NCBI GenBank assembly: GCA_027046105.1
Contig: JALTZQ010000240.1
Span: 1 to 8,809 of the forward strand
Direction: 5' to 3'
DNA length: 8,809 bases
From: Pyrodictiaceae archaeon
GTDB lineage: Archaea; Thermoproteota; Thermoprotei_A; Sulfolobales; Pyrodictiaceae
Of this stretch, positions 1-6,631 are shown piece after piece. A program made the translations under genes and the position numbers. The notes beneath the pieces were generated by a model. That model saw only the letters and a program-made list of their open reading frames with translations, did no database searches and was not told where the DNA came from. Each line of letters starts with the position of its first letter. The first letter of the stretch is position 1.

Positions 1-837
1 GACAGCTAGTATTCCTGCCACAACGTGTCTTATCTCCGGCTTCTCCTCAATACCAGGGATTACTATCGCAAATGCTATGGTATGTAGTGGGAATAAGCTC
101 ATTAGGACTGATGCGTGTGCTACAGGTACTAAGGCTAATGCTGCGTACCTAGTTAACTGGGCCATCGCGACAGATAGTGCTGCTGCAGCCATGTATAAGT
201 GGTGCCTTGTTAGTCCGAGAGCATTACTCAGCTCTTTCCTTGCCAACACCACTACTAGGATTATAGGCAGTGCGGCAGTGTAAGATACTGCAACACCTGC
301 TATGGGGTCTCCAGCCTCGTAGGCTGATGCCATTCTTACAAGGATAGCTGTAACCGCGAAAACCGTGCTGGCTGAAAGCCCTGCTGCTACACCCTTGGCC
401 ATGCTACCACCATGTAGAGGGCGTCCACTAGGTTTTGTTGTTGCAAGATACACTGCTATTGCTACAAGTGCTACCCCTAGAAGCTCGAAGACTCCAAGTT
501 CTTCACCAAGAAGAGGCCATGCCATTAAGGATGCTAGTACAACTGTAGGGCTTGCAGCTATAGCTGCTGTAGCTGCACCCGCGTAGGATATGGCCATGTA
601 GAAAAGGAGACGGCCCACCACGAAATTGAGTATACCCGCTGCCACATAAAGCCATAGTGACAAGCCCGTAGGGAGGACAGAGCCCAATGCTAATGCTGAG
701 AACCAGAGTATAGGGGTTCCGATAATCAGACTTATCAATGTATTCGTGAGCGGTGCTAGCCTAAGAGAAGCTGCACGCACAAGAGCGTCACTAGCACCAA
801 AGAGAACACCTGCAGTGAACGCTAGTAAGTAACCCAC
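1..837 (-). CDS. DMT-superfamily (EamA) membrane permease, 3' end cut off by window
   Basis: The minus strand is open from position 837 to base 1 for 279 codons with no stop, and the protein is almost entirely hydrophobic, with about nine visible membrane segments. It has the two-repeat EamA layout. The first repeat (residues 1-135) ends in the typical ASPTVVLASLMAWPLLGEEL segment (about 94-113) followed by a LGVALVAIAVYLA helix. The second repeat (about 146-279) ends with a matching EEKPEIRHVVAGILAV segment just before the edge. EamA proteins usually have about 280-300 residues, so only the last few are missing. They are inner-membrane exporters or importers of small metabolites such as amino acids or sugars; the substrate cannot be told from sequence. 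I chose the GTG at 837 because AAGGAGAT lies about 8 bases upstream and the first helix begins right after it. The frame stays open upstream to an ATG at 975, but that extension is not EamA-like. The gene is divergent from the SDR gene. Confidence 0.85.
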   Translation of the reverse strand, partial: MGYLLAFTAGVLFGASDALVRAASLRLAPLTNTLISLIIGTPILWFSALALGSVLPTGLSLWLYVAAGILNFVVGRLLFYMAISYAGAATAAIAASPTVVLASLMAWPLLGEELGVFELLGVALVAIAVYLATTKPSGRPLHGGSMAKGVAAGLSASTVFAVTAILVRMASAYEAGDPIAGVAVSYTAALPIILVVVLARKELSNALGLTRHHLYMAAAALSVAMAQLTRYAALALVPVAHASVLMSLFPLHTIAFAIVIPGIEEKPEIRHVVAGILAV

Positions 838-974
838 TACAGTATCTCCTTGACCTTGCCACACGGTTCCAAACCCAACTGTACAACGGCAATGGGGGTA
901 TAGTGGGGAATAAGCATAGCTCCACCCCAACCCACCAACTAGCTGTATGAGGCCTGGTTTGCGGGGGTCTGGCA
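838..974. promoter_or_regulatory. Divergent intergenic region between permease and SDR genes
   Basis: This 137-bp gap must carry the promoters of both divergent genes. On the minus side AAGGAGAT (about 844-851) is a good ribosome binding site for the permease. On the plus side GGGGGT (963-968) lies 6 bases before the SDR TTG start. No strong TATA box is visible for either gene. Weak candidates are the AT-rich GGAATAAGCATAG (906-918), mainly for the minus strand, and CTGTATGA (943-950) for the plus strand. Confidence 0.35.
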
Positions 975-1790
975 TTGGGGTTGAAGGACGCTGGTTTGCC
1001 ACTTATACATGGTGTACGTGTACTCGTAACTGCATCAACCAGTGGAATAGGCTATGAGGTTGCATCAAGGCTCGCAAAGTGGGGGGCACAAGTCATTATC
1101 TCATCGCGTAATTCTTCAAATGTGGCAAGAACCGTTAATGAATTGAGATTGAAGGGCCTAGAAGTCTACGGTATCGCAGCTAATCTTAGACGGAAGAGGG
1201 ATCTTGAAAAACTTGTTAACGAGGCTTGGAGGCTTACTGGTGGCTTAGATGCACTCGTCTTCAATGCGGGCCATGTCGCTTGCGAACCGTGTCTAATCCA
1301 TGAGACCTCCTATAGCGACTGGGTTGAAGCTGCATTAATTCATCTAGTAGCACCCGGCTACCTTACAAAACTGTTTATCAATAGACTTCTGGCCGAGAGG
1401 CGTGGAGGCGCAATCGTTTATTTGTCGTCAGCCAGTATTAGAGAGCCCATGAAATACTTTGCGTTAGCTGACACCGCCCGAGCGGGCCTAGTACAACTAG
1501 CAAAGCTTGTAACAAGAACCTATGGTAGGCAGGGGATACGTGCAACAACGCTTCTACTCGGTACATTTGACACTCCCGGTGCACGCAAGTCCACAGCCGA
1601 AATCGCCCGTAGAGAAGGGTTGGACCCAGAAACTTTTTGGAAAGAACGGGTTGAAGCACTATCACCAATAGGTGTAGGTGACTTCGATGAACTAACTCTA
1701 CTAGTCGCCTTCCTCATCTCTCCAAGAACAAGGTTCACTGCAGGAGCGACAATACTGATAGATGGGGCTATGACGAAGTGCACCTGTTAA
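975..1790 (+). CDS. Short-chain dehydrogenase/reductase-fold protein with substituted catalytic residues
   Basis: This 271-residue protein has the full length of a classical SDR. The Rossmann dinucleotide motif is TASTSGIG (residues 19-26), where the first Gly of TGxxxGxG is Ala, a variant seen in some SDRs. The structural NAG motif is at 97-99. The serine strand IVYLSSAS (147-154) keeps the catalytic Ser. The YxxxK position is occupied by ADTAR (165-169) within ALADTARAGLVQLAK, so Tyr becomes Ala and Lys becomes Arg. The active-site Asn position also seems changed, to His123. The C-terminal end (TRFTAGATILIDGA) is typical of the fold. Related SDRs with an SNxxRAG motif in this place are known, so this is a recognised divergent branch rather than random decay. 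Its reaction is unknown; NAD(P) binding is likely. A TGA at 948-950 closes the frame upstream, so the TTG at 975, preceded by GGGGGT, is the first usable start. Confidence 0.88.
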   Translation: MGLKDAGLPLIHGVRVLVTASTSGIGYEVASRLAKWGAQVIISSRNSSNVARTVNELRLKGLEVYGIAANLRRKRDLEKLVNEAWRLTGGLDALVFNAGHVACEPCLIHETSYSDWVEAALIHLVAPGYLTKLFINRLLAERRGGAIVYLSSASIREPMKYFALADTARAGLVQLAKLVTRTYGRQGIRATTLLLGTFDTPGARKSTAEIARREGLDPETFWKERVEALSPIGVGDFDELTLLVAFLISPRTRFTAGATILIDGAMTKCTC

Positions 1791-1962
1791 TCAATAACTA
1801 GGATACAACAACCTACTTTTCACACGCGAAATAACCTAGAAATATGCCCTGCTAGGTTGCCCTAACTACCGGATGCAACATAGTGCAGCGTATCCCGTCA
1901 TTGTCATGAATATAGAGGGGTCAAGACACCTATCATGGAGTTGCAACAAAAGCGGTGTTTAA

Positions 1963-1976
1963 AGTTAGTTCTAACT
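1963..1976. promoter_or_regulatory. Palindrome AGTTAGTTCTAACT, possible operator
   Basis: Six-base arms AGTTAG and CTAACT match perfectly around a TT spacer. It lies about 30 bases upstream of the TATA-like box of the winged-helix gene. The core GTTA/TAAC half-site recurs in GTTAAC at 2030-2035, close to the predicted transcription start. Autoregulation by the downstream regulator is a reasonable inference but unproven. Confidence 0.35.
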
Positions 1977-2002
1977 AGATCTCGTTGCTTGGACGAAGAC
2001 CG

Positions 2003-2013
2003 ATAAAAATAAA
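2003..2013 (+). promoter_or_regulatory. TATA box of the winged-helix regulator gene
   Basis: ATAAAAATAAA is the strongest AT-rich element in the gap. With the usual archaeal distance of about 26 bases, transcription would begin near 2034, within or beside GTTAAC (2030-2035), giving a leader of about 60 bases before the ATG at 2097. Confidence 0.45.
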
Positions 2014-2096
2014 TCCTTCTTAAACAGCCGTTAACTACACGGGCGTAAACATCAGACTCGATCCTCTCGCGCTCCCCTGGAAAGGGTGTTTCAAAA

Positions 2097-2474
2097 ATGA
2101 CCACAAATAGAGACAATGGACTCGAACTAACAGCTTCGGCCATGAAGTGCCTGCTGAAGTGTGTACTAGGGCTCTCAGAGGAGGAAGCACAAGTACTAGA
2201 GCTTATGCTAAAGAAGGGTGGACGTTGGCTAGTTATCGATATAGCCAAAGCTCTAGATAGAAACCCCGAAGTAGTACGTAGGGCTCTTCGCAGACTCACA
2301 GCAAAGAATCTTGTAGTAAGGAGGCCATACCCTCTTCGCCGTGGCGGCCGCGCATACATTTACGAAGTACCAGAAAATGTTGCAAAGGAAATAGCTGGTC
2401 TATGCAGTAAAATAGACATGGTACTCGAACAAGCAAGGCTAAGTGTTACTCCAGTAGGCGTATACACGGTCTAG
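2097..2474 (+). CDS. TrmB-like winged helix-turn-helix transcriptional regulator
   Basis: This 125-residue protein resembles the small archaeal TrmB-type DNA-binding proteins. The first helix carries two cysteines spaced CxxxC (Cys18, Cys22) before VLGLSEEEAQVLELML (23-38). The helix-turn-helix follows as WLVIDIAKALDRNPEVVRRALRRLTAKNLV (about 44-73), and the basic wing as RRPYPLRRGGRAYIYEV (75-91). A C-terminal helix (93-115) probably makes the dimer. No sugar-binding or other effector domain is present, so it is a stand-alone regulator. AGGGTG (2083-2088) lies 8 bases before the ATG and supports this start. The gene has its own TATA box and a palindrome upstream. Its targets are unknown; itself or the following homoserine dehydrogenase gene, 171 bp away on the same strand, are candidates. 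The paired cysteines might sense redox state or bind metal, which is inference only. Confidence 0.85.
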   Translation: MTTNRDNGLELTASAMKCLLKCVLGLSEEEAQVLELMLKKGGRWLVIDIAKALDRNPEVVRRALRRLTAKNLVVRRPYPLRRGGRAYIYEVPENVAKEIAGLCSKIDMVLEQARLSVTPVGVYTV

Positions 2475-2494
2475 CCCTAGTATGGTGGTATATA

Positions 2495-2522
2495 GTAGAA
2501 ACCATGGTAGAAACGCAGAAAC
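2495..2522 (+). repeat. Three short direct repeats GTAGAAAC / GTAGAAAC / GCAGAAAC
   Basis: Units at 2495-2502, 2507-2514 and 2515-2522 share seven or eight of eight bases. They sit in the gap between the regulator and homoserine dehydrogenase genes. They could be binding sites for a regulator, or chance; the units are too short to decide. Confidence 0.4.
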
Positions 2523-2547
2523 CTTGCATTAAGACCTCTCCTTCTCT

Positions 2548-2562
2548 CCGGTAGCGGTTTTT
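2548..2562 (+). terminator. Possible T-run terminator after the winged-helix gene
   Basis: CCG-GTAG-CGG forms a minimal three-pair hairpin directly followed by TTTTT (2558-2562). Archaeal termination mainly needs a T-run, so this short run about 85 bases after the stop is a candidate. A run of five is weak. Confidence 0.3.
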
Positions 2563-2591
2563 CCCCCAGAGAACTTGGGTCCAGCATGTAG

Positions 2592-2602
2592 TGGTTTTAT
2601 TT
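2592..2602 (+). promoter_or_regulatory. Candidate TATA element of homoserine dehydrogenase gene
   Basis: TGGTTTTATTTGG contains TTTTAT at a distance that would place the transcription start near 2622, leaving a leader of about 24 bases with GGGGT (2636-2640) before the TTG start. A second element, GTTTATCC (2619-2626), would instead give a leaderless mRNA starting at the TTG itself. The sequence does not decide between them. Confidence 0.35.
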
Positions 2603-2645
2603 GGCCACAATGTCTTAGGTTTATCCTTTCTTCTCGGGGTTTCCA

Positions 2646-3647
2646 TTGGAGAAGGTACGGTTAGTGTTAGTGGGTTTTGGTCGTGTAGGGAGAAGGTTTG
2701 CTAAACTAATCATCGAGCAATACCATGTTCTCGAGAAGAAACATAGTTTAAGACTAGAGTTCGTAGCTATAGCTGATTCAAGAGGCTACGTCTTCGGGGA
2801 TGAGCTTACAGCTAGCCGAGTATTGGATCTTACTATGTTGCCAAGGGGAGGTCTAGCTATTGCTGGGAGAAAGGGGAGTCTACTAGACATCATCGATCGG
2901 CTTGATTACGACGTACTCGTTAACGCTGCCGTTAGTAGCTATAAGGATGGGCAACCAGGGTTAGCCTATGCTAAGGCAGCCTTGCAGAGGGGGAAGGCCT
3001 ATGTTACTGCTGATAAGCCTCCACTGGCTCTCGCACTGAACCAGCTTGAGAAACAAAAGATCTTTTATAAAGCCACGGTTATGGCTGGTACTCCCCTTAT
3101 AGACTTACTACGTTATGGGCTTCTAGGGCGTGGAGTAAAGAGGGTTATTGGCATACTTAATGGTACATCAAACTACGTACTTGGATTATTGGAGAATGGT
3201 TTAGGCTTGGATGAAGCTATTAGGAGAGCACAAGAGGAGGGCTATGCAGAGCCTAATCCGTCAAACGATCTACACGGTGTTGATCTTGCAGCAAAAGCAG
3301 CTATTATCGCACAGACGCTGGGTTGCAATACTACCCTACGCGACGTAGTTATAGAGGACAAGATTACCGAGAATACAGAGAAGAGAGTTGAGGAGCTACT
3401 AAGGCGTGGAATGCGGCTTAAGTATGTAGCTGTTATTGATGGGTGTAAGGCTTTCGTAAGACTCGTTGATATTGGACCAGATAATCCTCTTTATAACGTC
3501 AATGGAGCCAACAACGGTGTTGTGATTGAGACTGGGGATGAGAGTAGAATTTACCTTGAAGGGCCTGGTGCTGGTGTCGATGTAACCGCTTGGACTCTAT
3601 TGTCCGATGTCCTTTTAGCTACTAAATTGGTCTTGGCGAGAAACTAG
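2646..3647 (+). CDS. hom: Homoserine dehydrogenase, short form without ACT domain
   Basis: The enzyme reduces aspartate semialdehyde to homoserine with NAD(P)H in the threonine/methionine pathway (EC 1.1.1.3). The nucleotide motif is GFGRVG (residues 10-15). TADKPPLA (121-128) contains Lys124, equivalent to the catalytic-pocket TANK lysine. NGTSNYVL (172-179) is the family signature. EEGYAEPNPSNDLHGVDLAAK (197-217) holds Glu202, Asp208, Asp213 and Lys217, the substrate and hydride-transfer residues. The C-terminal GPGAGVDVTAWTLLSDVL segment (306-323) closes the nucleotide domain. At 333 residues it ends there, so the regulatory ACT domain of longer bacterial forms is absent; feedback control, if any, must act otherwise. 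A TAG at 2616-2618 closes the frame upstream, making the TTG at 2646 the first start. No other threonine-pathway gene is adjacent in the window. It converges on the kinase-like gene with a 33-bp gap. Confidence 0.95.
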   Translation: MEKVRLVLVGFGRVGRRFAKLIIEQYHVLEKKHSLRLEFVAIADSRGYVFGDELTASRVLDLTMLPRGGLAIAGRKGSLLDIIDRLDYDVLVNAAVSSYKDGQPGLAYAKAALQRGKAYVTADKPPLALALNQLEKQKIFYKATVMAGTPLIDLLRYGLLGRGVKRVIGILNGTSNYVLGLLENGLGLDEAIRRAQEEGYAEPNPSNDLHGVDLAAKAAIIAQTLGCNTTLRDVVIEDKITENTEKRVEELLRRGMRLKYVAVIDGCKAFVRLVDIGPDNPLYNVNGANNGVVIETGDESRIYLEGPGAGVDVTAWTLLSDVLLATKLVLARN

Positions 3648-3663
3648 CACGCTTTACAGTGCT
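3646..3663. terminator. Small hairpin between convergent genes
   Basis: AGCAC and GTGCT can form a five-pair stem around an eight-base loop, overlapping the homoserine dehydrogenase stop codon and lying in the 33-bp gap before the end of the opposite gene. It has no T-run, so a role in termination is only possible. Confidence 0.2.
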
Positions 3664-3680
3664 ACTAACGTTCTTGAGGA

Positions 3681-5108
3681 CTACACGTATGATTCTGCAA
3701 TGTATGCGAATGTTCTCCTTGCTTTATCAAGTACTGTTGGTGCTATGGCTACCGTGAATGGTAGCATGTACTTCGGTTTAGCCGCTTCTCTTACCACACG
3801 TGGATCCCCTCCTGCATCAAGATAGCCTTCTGCCACCATCTTTGCGCGAGTGTGTGTTTCACGTGGGCTATAGATCCCCGTATAGTATACGGCTAGTACG
3901 AGATCCCACGTTTTTTCTTCAAGACCTGGATTACTCCTTGCTTGCTCAAGGTCTACAATGTATAGTTCACCAGTAGGTGTTGCAACAATGTTTGTTGGAT
4001 TAGAGTCCCAGAGACTAATTCCATCGCTATGTAGGCTTGCTAGGAGCATACCAAGGCTTCTATAGTGTGGTGGTGTAGGTGTTTTCTTAAGCAATTCAGC
4101 CAAGTTCACACCTTCCACGTACTTATATGCCGCCCTCTTCCTTCGTACATCAACCAGTATAGGCTCATGTACGTTGTAGCCTTTGTCAAGTAGTAGGCAT
4201 GTGTAATGGTATTCAGCTGTGAGTCTCTTTTTGGGTGCCAATCGTGGCTTGGGGAGGTGTAATGTTAGTATTGCTGCTATTAGCCATTTGGCTGCAATCG
4301 GTGATGTATAGTCCTTGACTACTGCAGTGGTAAACCCTTCTACAACAACTTTACGTGTGCTACGTATTGCAGAGTATCTCCTCAAGGTCTTTATGAGTTT
4401 CGAGACACCGGTTAACCGGTAAAGGTGATCCTCAAAAGACAGGAGTCTAGTGGCTATCTTTGCACGATCTAGTCTTATCAGAAGGAGGGGGTCTCGTAAC
4501 AGGGGATGTAGTTTACTAGTCAAGCCTTCAGCTACACGCTGTGGGCTTAGAAGCTCTTGTATAGCGTCATAGGCTTCTATTACATCTCTTAAGCTACTCG
4601 TGTACCTTGTTTGGGGTTTAGGTGGGAGCTTTGCACTTGTAGTACGTACTATTTTGGTGCTTGTTTCGAGGCCTAGCTCCTTCGCTACATGCATACCGTA
4701 CTCGTTCAACCTGGCTAGCCACTTGGAGGAGCTGAGGGCTTTGTTGTACAAAGGGCGAAGCCATGGATATAGGCTGGCGAGGCGGGACATGTGCATAACT
4801 AGTGGAGCAATTGGGGCCATGATTACATGGCCATATGCTTGGTCAAAGAGACGATACAGTCTCCATAGCTCGTCACGATATATCCTCACAATATACTCTT
4901 TCAACAGGGCATCATAGAGTTCTTTGCCTTCCTCAACCTGGGGTGCTGCGAGGAGGAGTGATGCCAGTACTTCACCCATAGATGACTCAGCTACATCTGA
5001 AGCGAGCACAGAGAAGCCATCACTACCTTTGAAAATGAGTCTAACAGGAGGTTCTCCCACTACCAATACTAGATTCTCTCTACTAGCTCTATCAGTTGGG
5101 CTCCTCAT
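3681..5108 (-). CDS. Two-part protein with C-terminal Bud32/APH-like kinase fold and unrecognised N-terminal half
   Basis: The C-terminal half (about residues 250-475) carries the core of a protein-kinase-like fold. TAVVKDY gives a beta-3 lysine (Lys265), and RLTAEYHY a helix-C glutamate (Glu299). SLWDSNPTNIVA has the catalytic Asp368 and the metal-binding Asn373 with normal Dx4N spacing. YIVDLEQA has Asp386 in place of the DFG aspartate (DLE here). Thus all key residues are present, but HRD is replaced by LWD and a glycine loop is not obvious. This pattern resembles Bud32, RIO, lipopolysaccharide or aminoglycoside kinases more than eukaryotic Ser/Thr kinases. Residues 1-250 are soluble and mostly helical, with a patch around PIAPLVMHMSRLASLYPW (99-116), and match no family I recognise. 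The substrate (protein or small molecule) cannot be told. The ATG at 5108 follows GGCGGGGATG, a plausible binding site. It is divergent from tldD with a 65-bp gap. Confidence 0.75.
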   Translation of the reverse strand: MRSPTDRASRENLVLVVGEPPVRLIFKGSDGFSVLASDVAESSMGEVLASLLLAAPQVEEGKELYDALLKEYIVRIYRDELWRLYRLFDQAYGHVIMAPIAPLVMHMSRLASLYPWLRPLYNKALSSSKWLARLNEYGMHVAKELGLETSTKIVRTTSAKLPPKPQTRYTSSLRDVIEAYDAIQELLSPQRVAEGLTSKLHPLLRDPLLLIRLDRAKIATRLLSFEDHLYRLTGVSKLIKTLRRYSAIRSTRKVVVEGFTTAVVKDYTSPIAAKWLIAAILTLHLPKPRLAPKKRLTAEYHYTCLLLDKGYNVHEPILVDVRRKRAAYKYVEGVNLAELLKKTPTPPHYRSLGMLLASLHSDGISLWDSNPTNIVATPTGELYIVDLEQARSNPGLEEKTWDLVLAVYYTGIYSPRETHTRAKMVAEGYLDAGGDPRVVREAAKPKYMLPFTVAIAPTVLDKARRTFAYIAESYV

Positions 5109-5173
5109 TACATCCCCGCCGCTCCGCCTCTACGCATAATAGTGCGCTCTCTAGTGCTCATTAAAAACACGGT
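5109..5173. promoter_or_regulatory. Compact divergent promoter between kinase-like and TldD genes
   Basis: CATTAAAAAC (5159-5168) reads GTTTTTAATG on the minus strand, a good TATA element that would start the kinase-like mRNA near 5137, about 29 bases before its ATG. On the plus strand the same element would start transcription near 5190, almost exactly at the in-frame GTG 5192 of tldD, implying a leaderless message. CATAATAG (5134-5141) is a weaker alternative that would give tldD a leader of about 10 bases before GTG 5174. One TBP site may thus serve both directions. Confidence 0.45.
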
Positions 5174-6631
5174 GTGTATGCTGCATTGGCTGTGGATAAG
5201 TCTCTTCTAGACTACGCAGTAGACTATGCTGTAAGTCGTGGAGCTTCTTATGCTGAAGCAAGGTATCATCTAAGGAGGATTCTCTCCATAAGTACTCGTA
5301 GTGATAGACTCCTAGCAGCTGGCAGGGAAATCTCTGAGGGCATAGCCATTAGGGTCCTCTATAAGGGGGTTCTCTCCTTTGCATCGACTTCAACACTTAC
5401 TCGTGAAGGCGTCACAGAAGCCGTGGAAAGAGCACTAGCACAGGCACGTGCTGGCACTAGAGGCGGTGTGGAGCATCGCATGTCGAGTGAAGAGAGGCTT
5501 GGCTATGCAAGATTTGAGGCTCCCATGAGAAAAACCTTTGACTCCATGAGTATAGAGGACAAGATAGCGCTAGCCAAAGAGCTTTGGAAAAGATCAAATA
5601 GTGTTCTTCGCGAGGCTAAACTAGCAACATTTAGCGTATCATACACGGAGTGGGACGAAGAGAAAGAGATAGTCACAAGTGATGGGGGATGGGTCTACTC
5701 TCGTATACCACGACTAGCATTGTTCATAATGGTGACACTTGCTCATCCGCAAAAGGGGACTATGCAGAGAGCCATAGACTATGGCGGTTCTGGTGGCCTT
5801 GAATGGCTTGATGAGTGGAATCCTCTAGACGAGGTCCCAGAAGAGCTGCAAAGAATTGAACGAGTGCTATTAGAGGGCGTAGAGCCCCCAAGGGATCCTG
5901 TTCCGGTCATTGTTGGCAGCGAGGTTGTAGGCCTCATAGTTCACGAGAGTGCGGGGCATCCCATGGAGGCTGACCGTATCTGGGGTCGTGAAGCAGCACA
6001 GGCTGGTGAAAGCTATGTTAAGGCCGAAATGCTTGGTAAGGAACGTATAGGAAATGAGCACGCAACTGTTGTGGACGACCCAACAATACCGCGTAGCTTT
6101 GGCTTCTACCTATACGACGACGAAACCGTGCCTGCAAGACCACGCTACCTCTATCTCAAAGGACTGATAAACGAGCCTCTCCACAATAGATGGAGTGCTG
6201 CTATCTATGGTACTAGCAGTAATGCCGCTGCACGAGCAATGGATTATGAAAGCGAACCTATAGTTAGAATGGCAAACACCTACCTTACTCCAGGTGACCA
6301 TAGATTTGAGGAGCTACTAGAGGAAGCGAGAGATGGTGTCTACATAAAATCATACATGGAGTGGAACATAGACGATGTTAGGTGGGGACAACGATACGTC
6401 GGCTTAGAATCCTATATGATCCGCAATGGCGACCTTGCTGAGCCCGTTAGGAACCCAGTGCTAGAGCTGACAACAAAAGCGTTCTACAGTAGTATTGAAG
6501 CAAAGAGTCGTGAACTACAATTCTATCCTGGAATGTGTGGTAAAGGCGAACCACCCCAAGGCGTACCAGTATGGTTTGGTGGACCCGACGTCCTGCTAAA
6601 ACCCCTAAGACTAGGCATAGCACCATCATAG
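5174..6631 (+). CDS. tldD: TldD-type zinc metalloprotease (TldD/PmbA family)
   Basis: This cytosolic protease family works as a TldD-TldE heterodimer that degrades unfolded or small peptides. The N-terminal domain (about residues 1-235) starts with YAVSRGASYAEARY (18-31). The metal site HESAGH (257-262), a HExxxH motif, supplies His257, Glu258 and His262. The C-terminal FYPGMCGKGEPPQGVPVWFGGP (450-471) contains Cys455, matching the third zinc ligand described for E. coli TldD. The length of 485 is normal, so this looks like the active subunit. The non-catalytic partner TldE is not next to it: the downstream gene is an opposite-strand HD protein. The start is ambiguous: GTG 5174 is the longest. 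GTG 5192 (residue 7) would fit a leaderless mRNA from the TATA at 5159-5168 and gives a family-like N-terminus. The stop overlaps the convergent HD gene by 6 bp. Confidence 0.93.
   Translation: MYAALAVDKSLLDYAVDYAVSRGASYAEARYHLRRILSISTRSDRLLAAGREISEGIAIRVLYKGVLSFASTSTLTREGVTEAVERALAQARAGTRGGVEHRMSSEERLGYARFEAPMRKTFDSMSIEDKIALAKELWKRSNSVLREAKLATFSVSYTEWDEEKEIVTSDGGWVYSRIPRLALFIMVTLAHPQKGTMQRAIDYGGSGGLEWLDEWNPLDEVPEELQRIERVLLEGVEPPRDPVPVIVGSEVVGLIVHESAGHPMEADRIWGREAAQAGESYVKAEMLGKERIGNEHATVVDDPTIPRSFGFYLYDDETVPARPRYLYLKGLINEPLHNRWSAAIYGTSSNAAARAMDYESEPIVRMANTYLTPGDHRFEELLEEARDGVYIKSYMEWNIDDVRWGQRYVGLESYMIRNGDLAEPVRNPVLELTTKAFYSSIEAKSRELQFYPGMCGKGEPPQGVPVWFGGPDVLLKPLRLGIAPS

Larger units (their letters stand above)
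1791..2096. other. Non-coding 306-bp gap upstream of the winged-helix regulator
   Basis: No convincing gene lies here; an open minus-strand frame reaching into it is antisense to the regulator gene. The left part has only a short T4 run (1817-1820) after the SDR stop. The right part holds the 14-base palindrome AGTTAGTTCTAACT (1963-1976), a TATA-like box (2003-2013), a GTTAAC palindrome (2030-2035) and the ribosome binding site of the next gene. These look like the promoter and operator of the regulator. Confidence 0.6.

Noticed and set aside
77..586. Plus-strand open frames at 77-283 and 365-586
   Set aside because: They are antisense to the EamA permease, which has clear family motifs and an unbroken frame of 279 codons.
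838..975. N-terminal extension of the permease to an ATG at 975
   Set aside because: The frame is open, but the extra residues are proline-rich and not EamA-like, and a good ribosome binding site precedes GTG 837.
1904..2359. Minus-strand open frame of 151 codons
   Set aside because: It is antisense to the winged-helix gene and rich in Ser and Arg with no recognisable domain.
6447..6629. Minus-strand frames inside tldD and other antisense frames at 4600-5139
   Set aside because: They lie opposite well-supported genes and show no family motifs.
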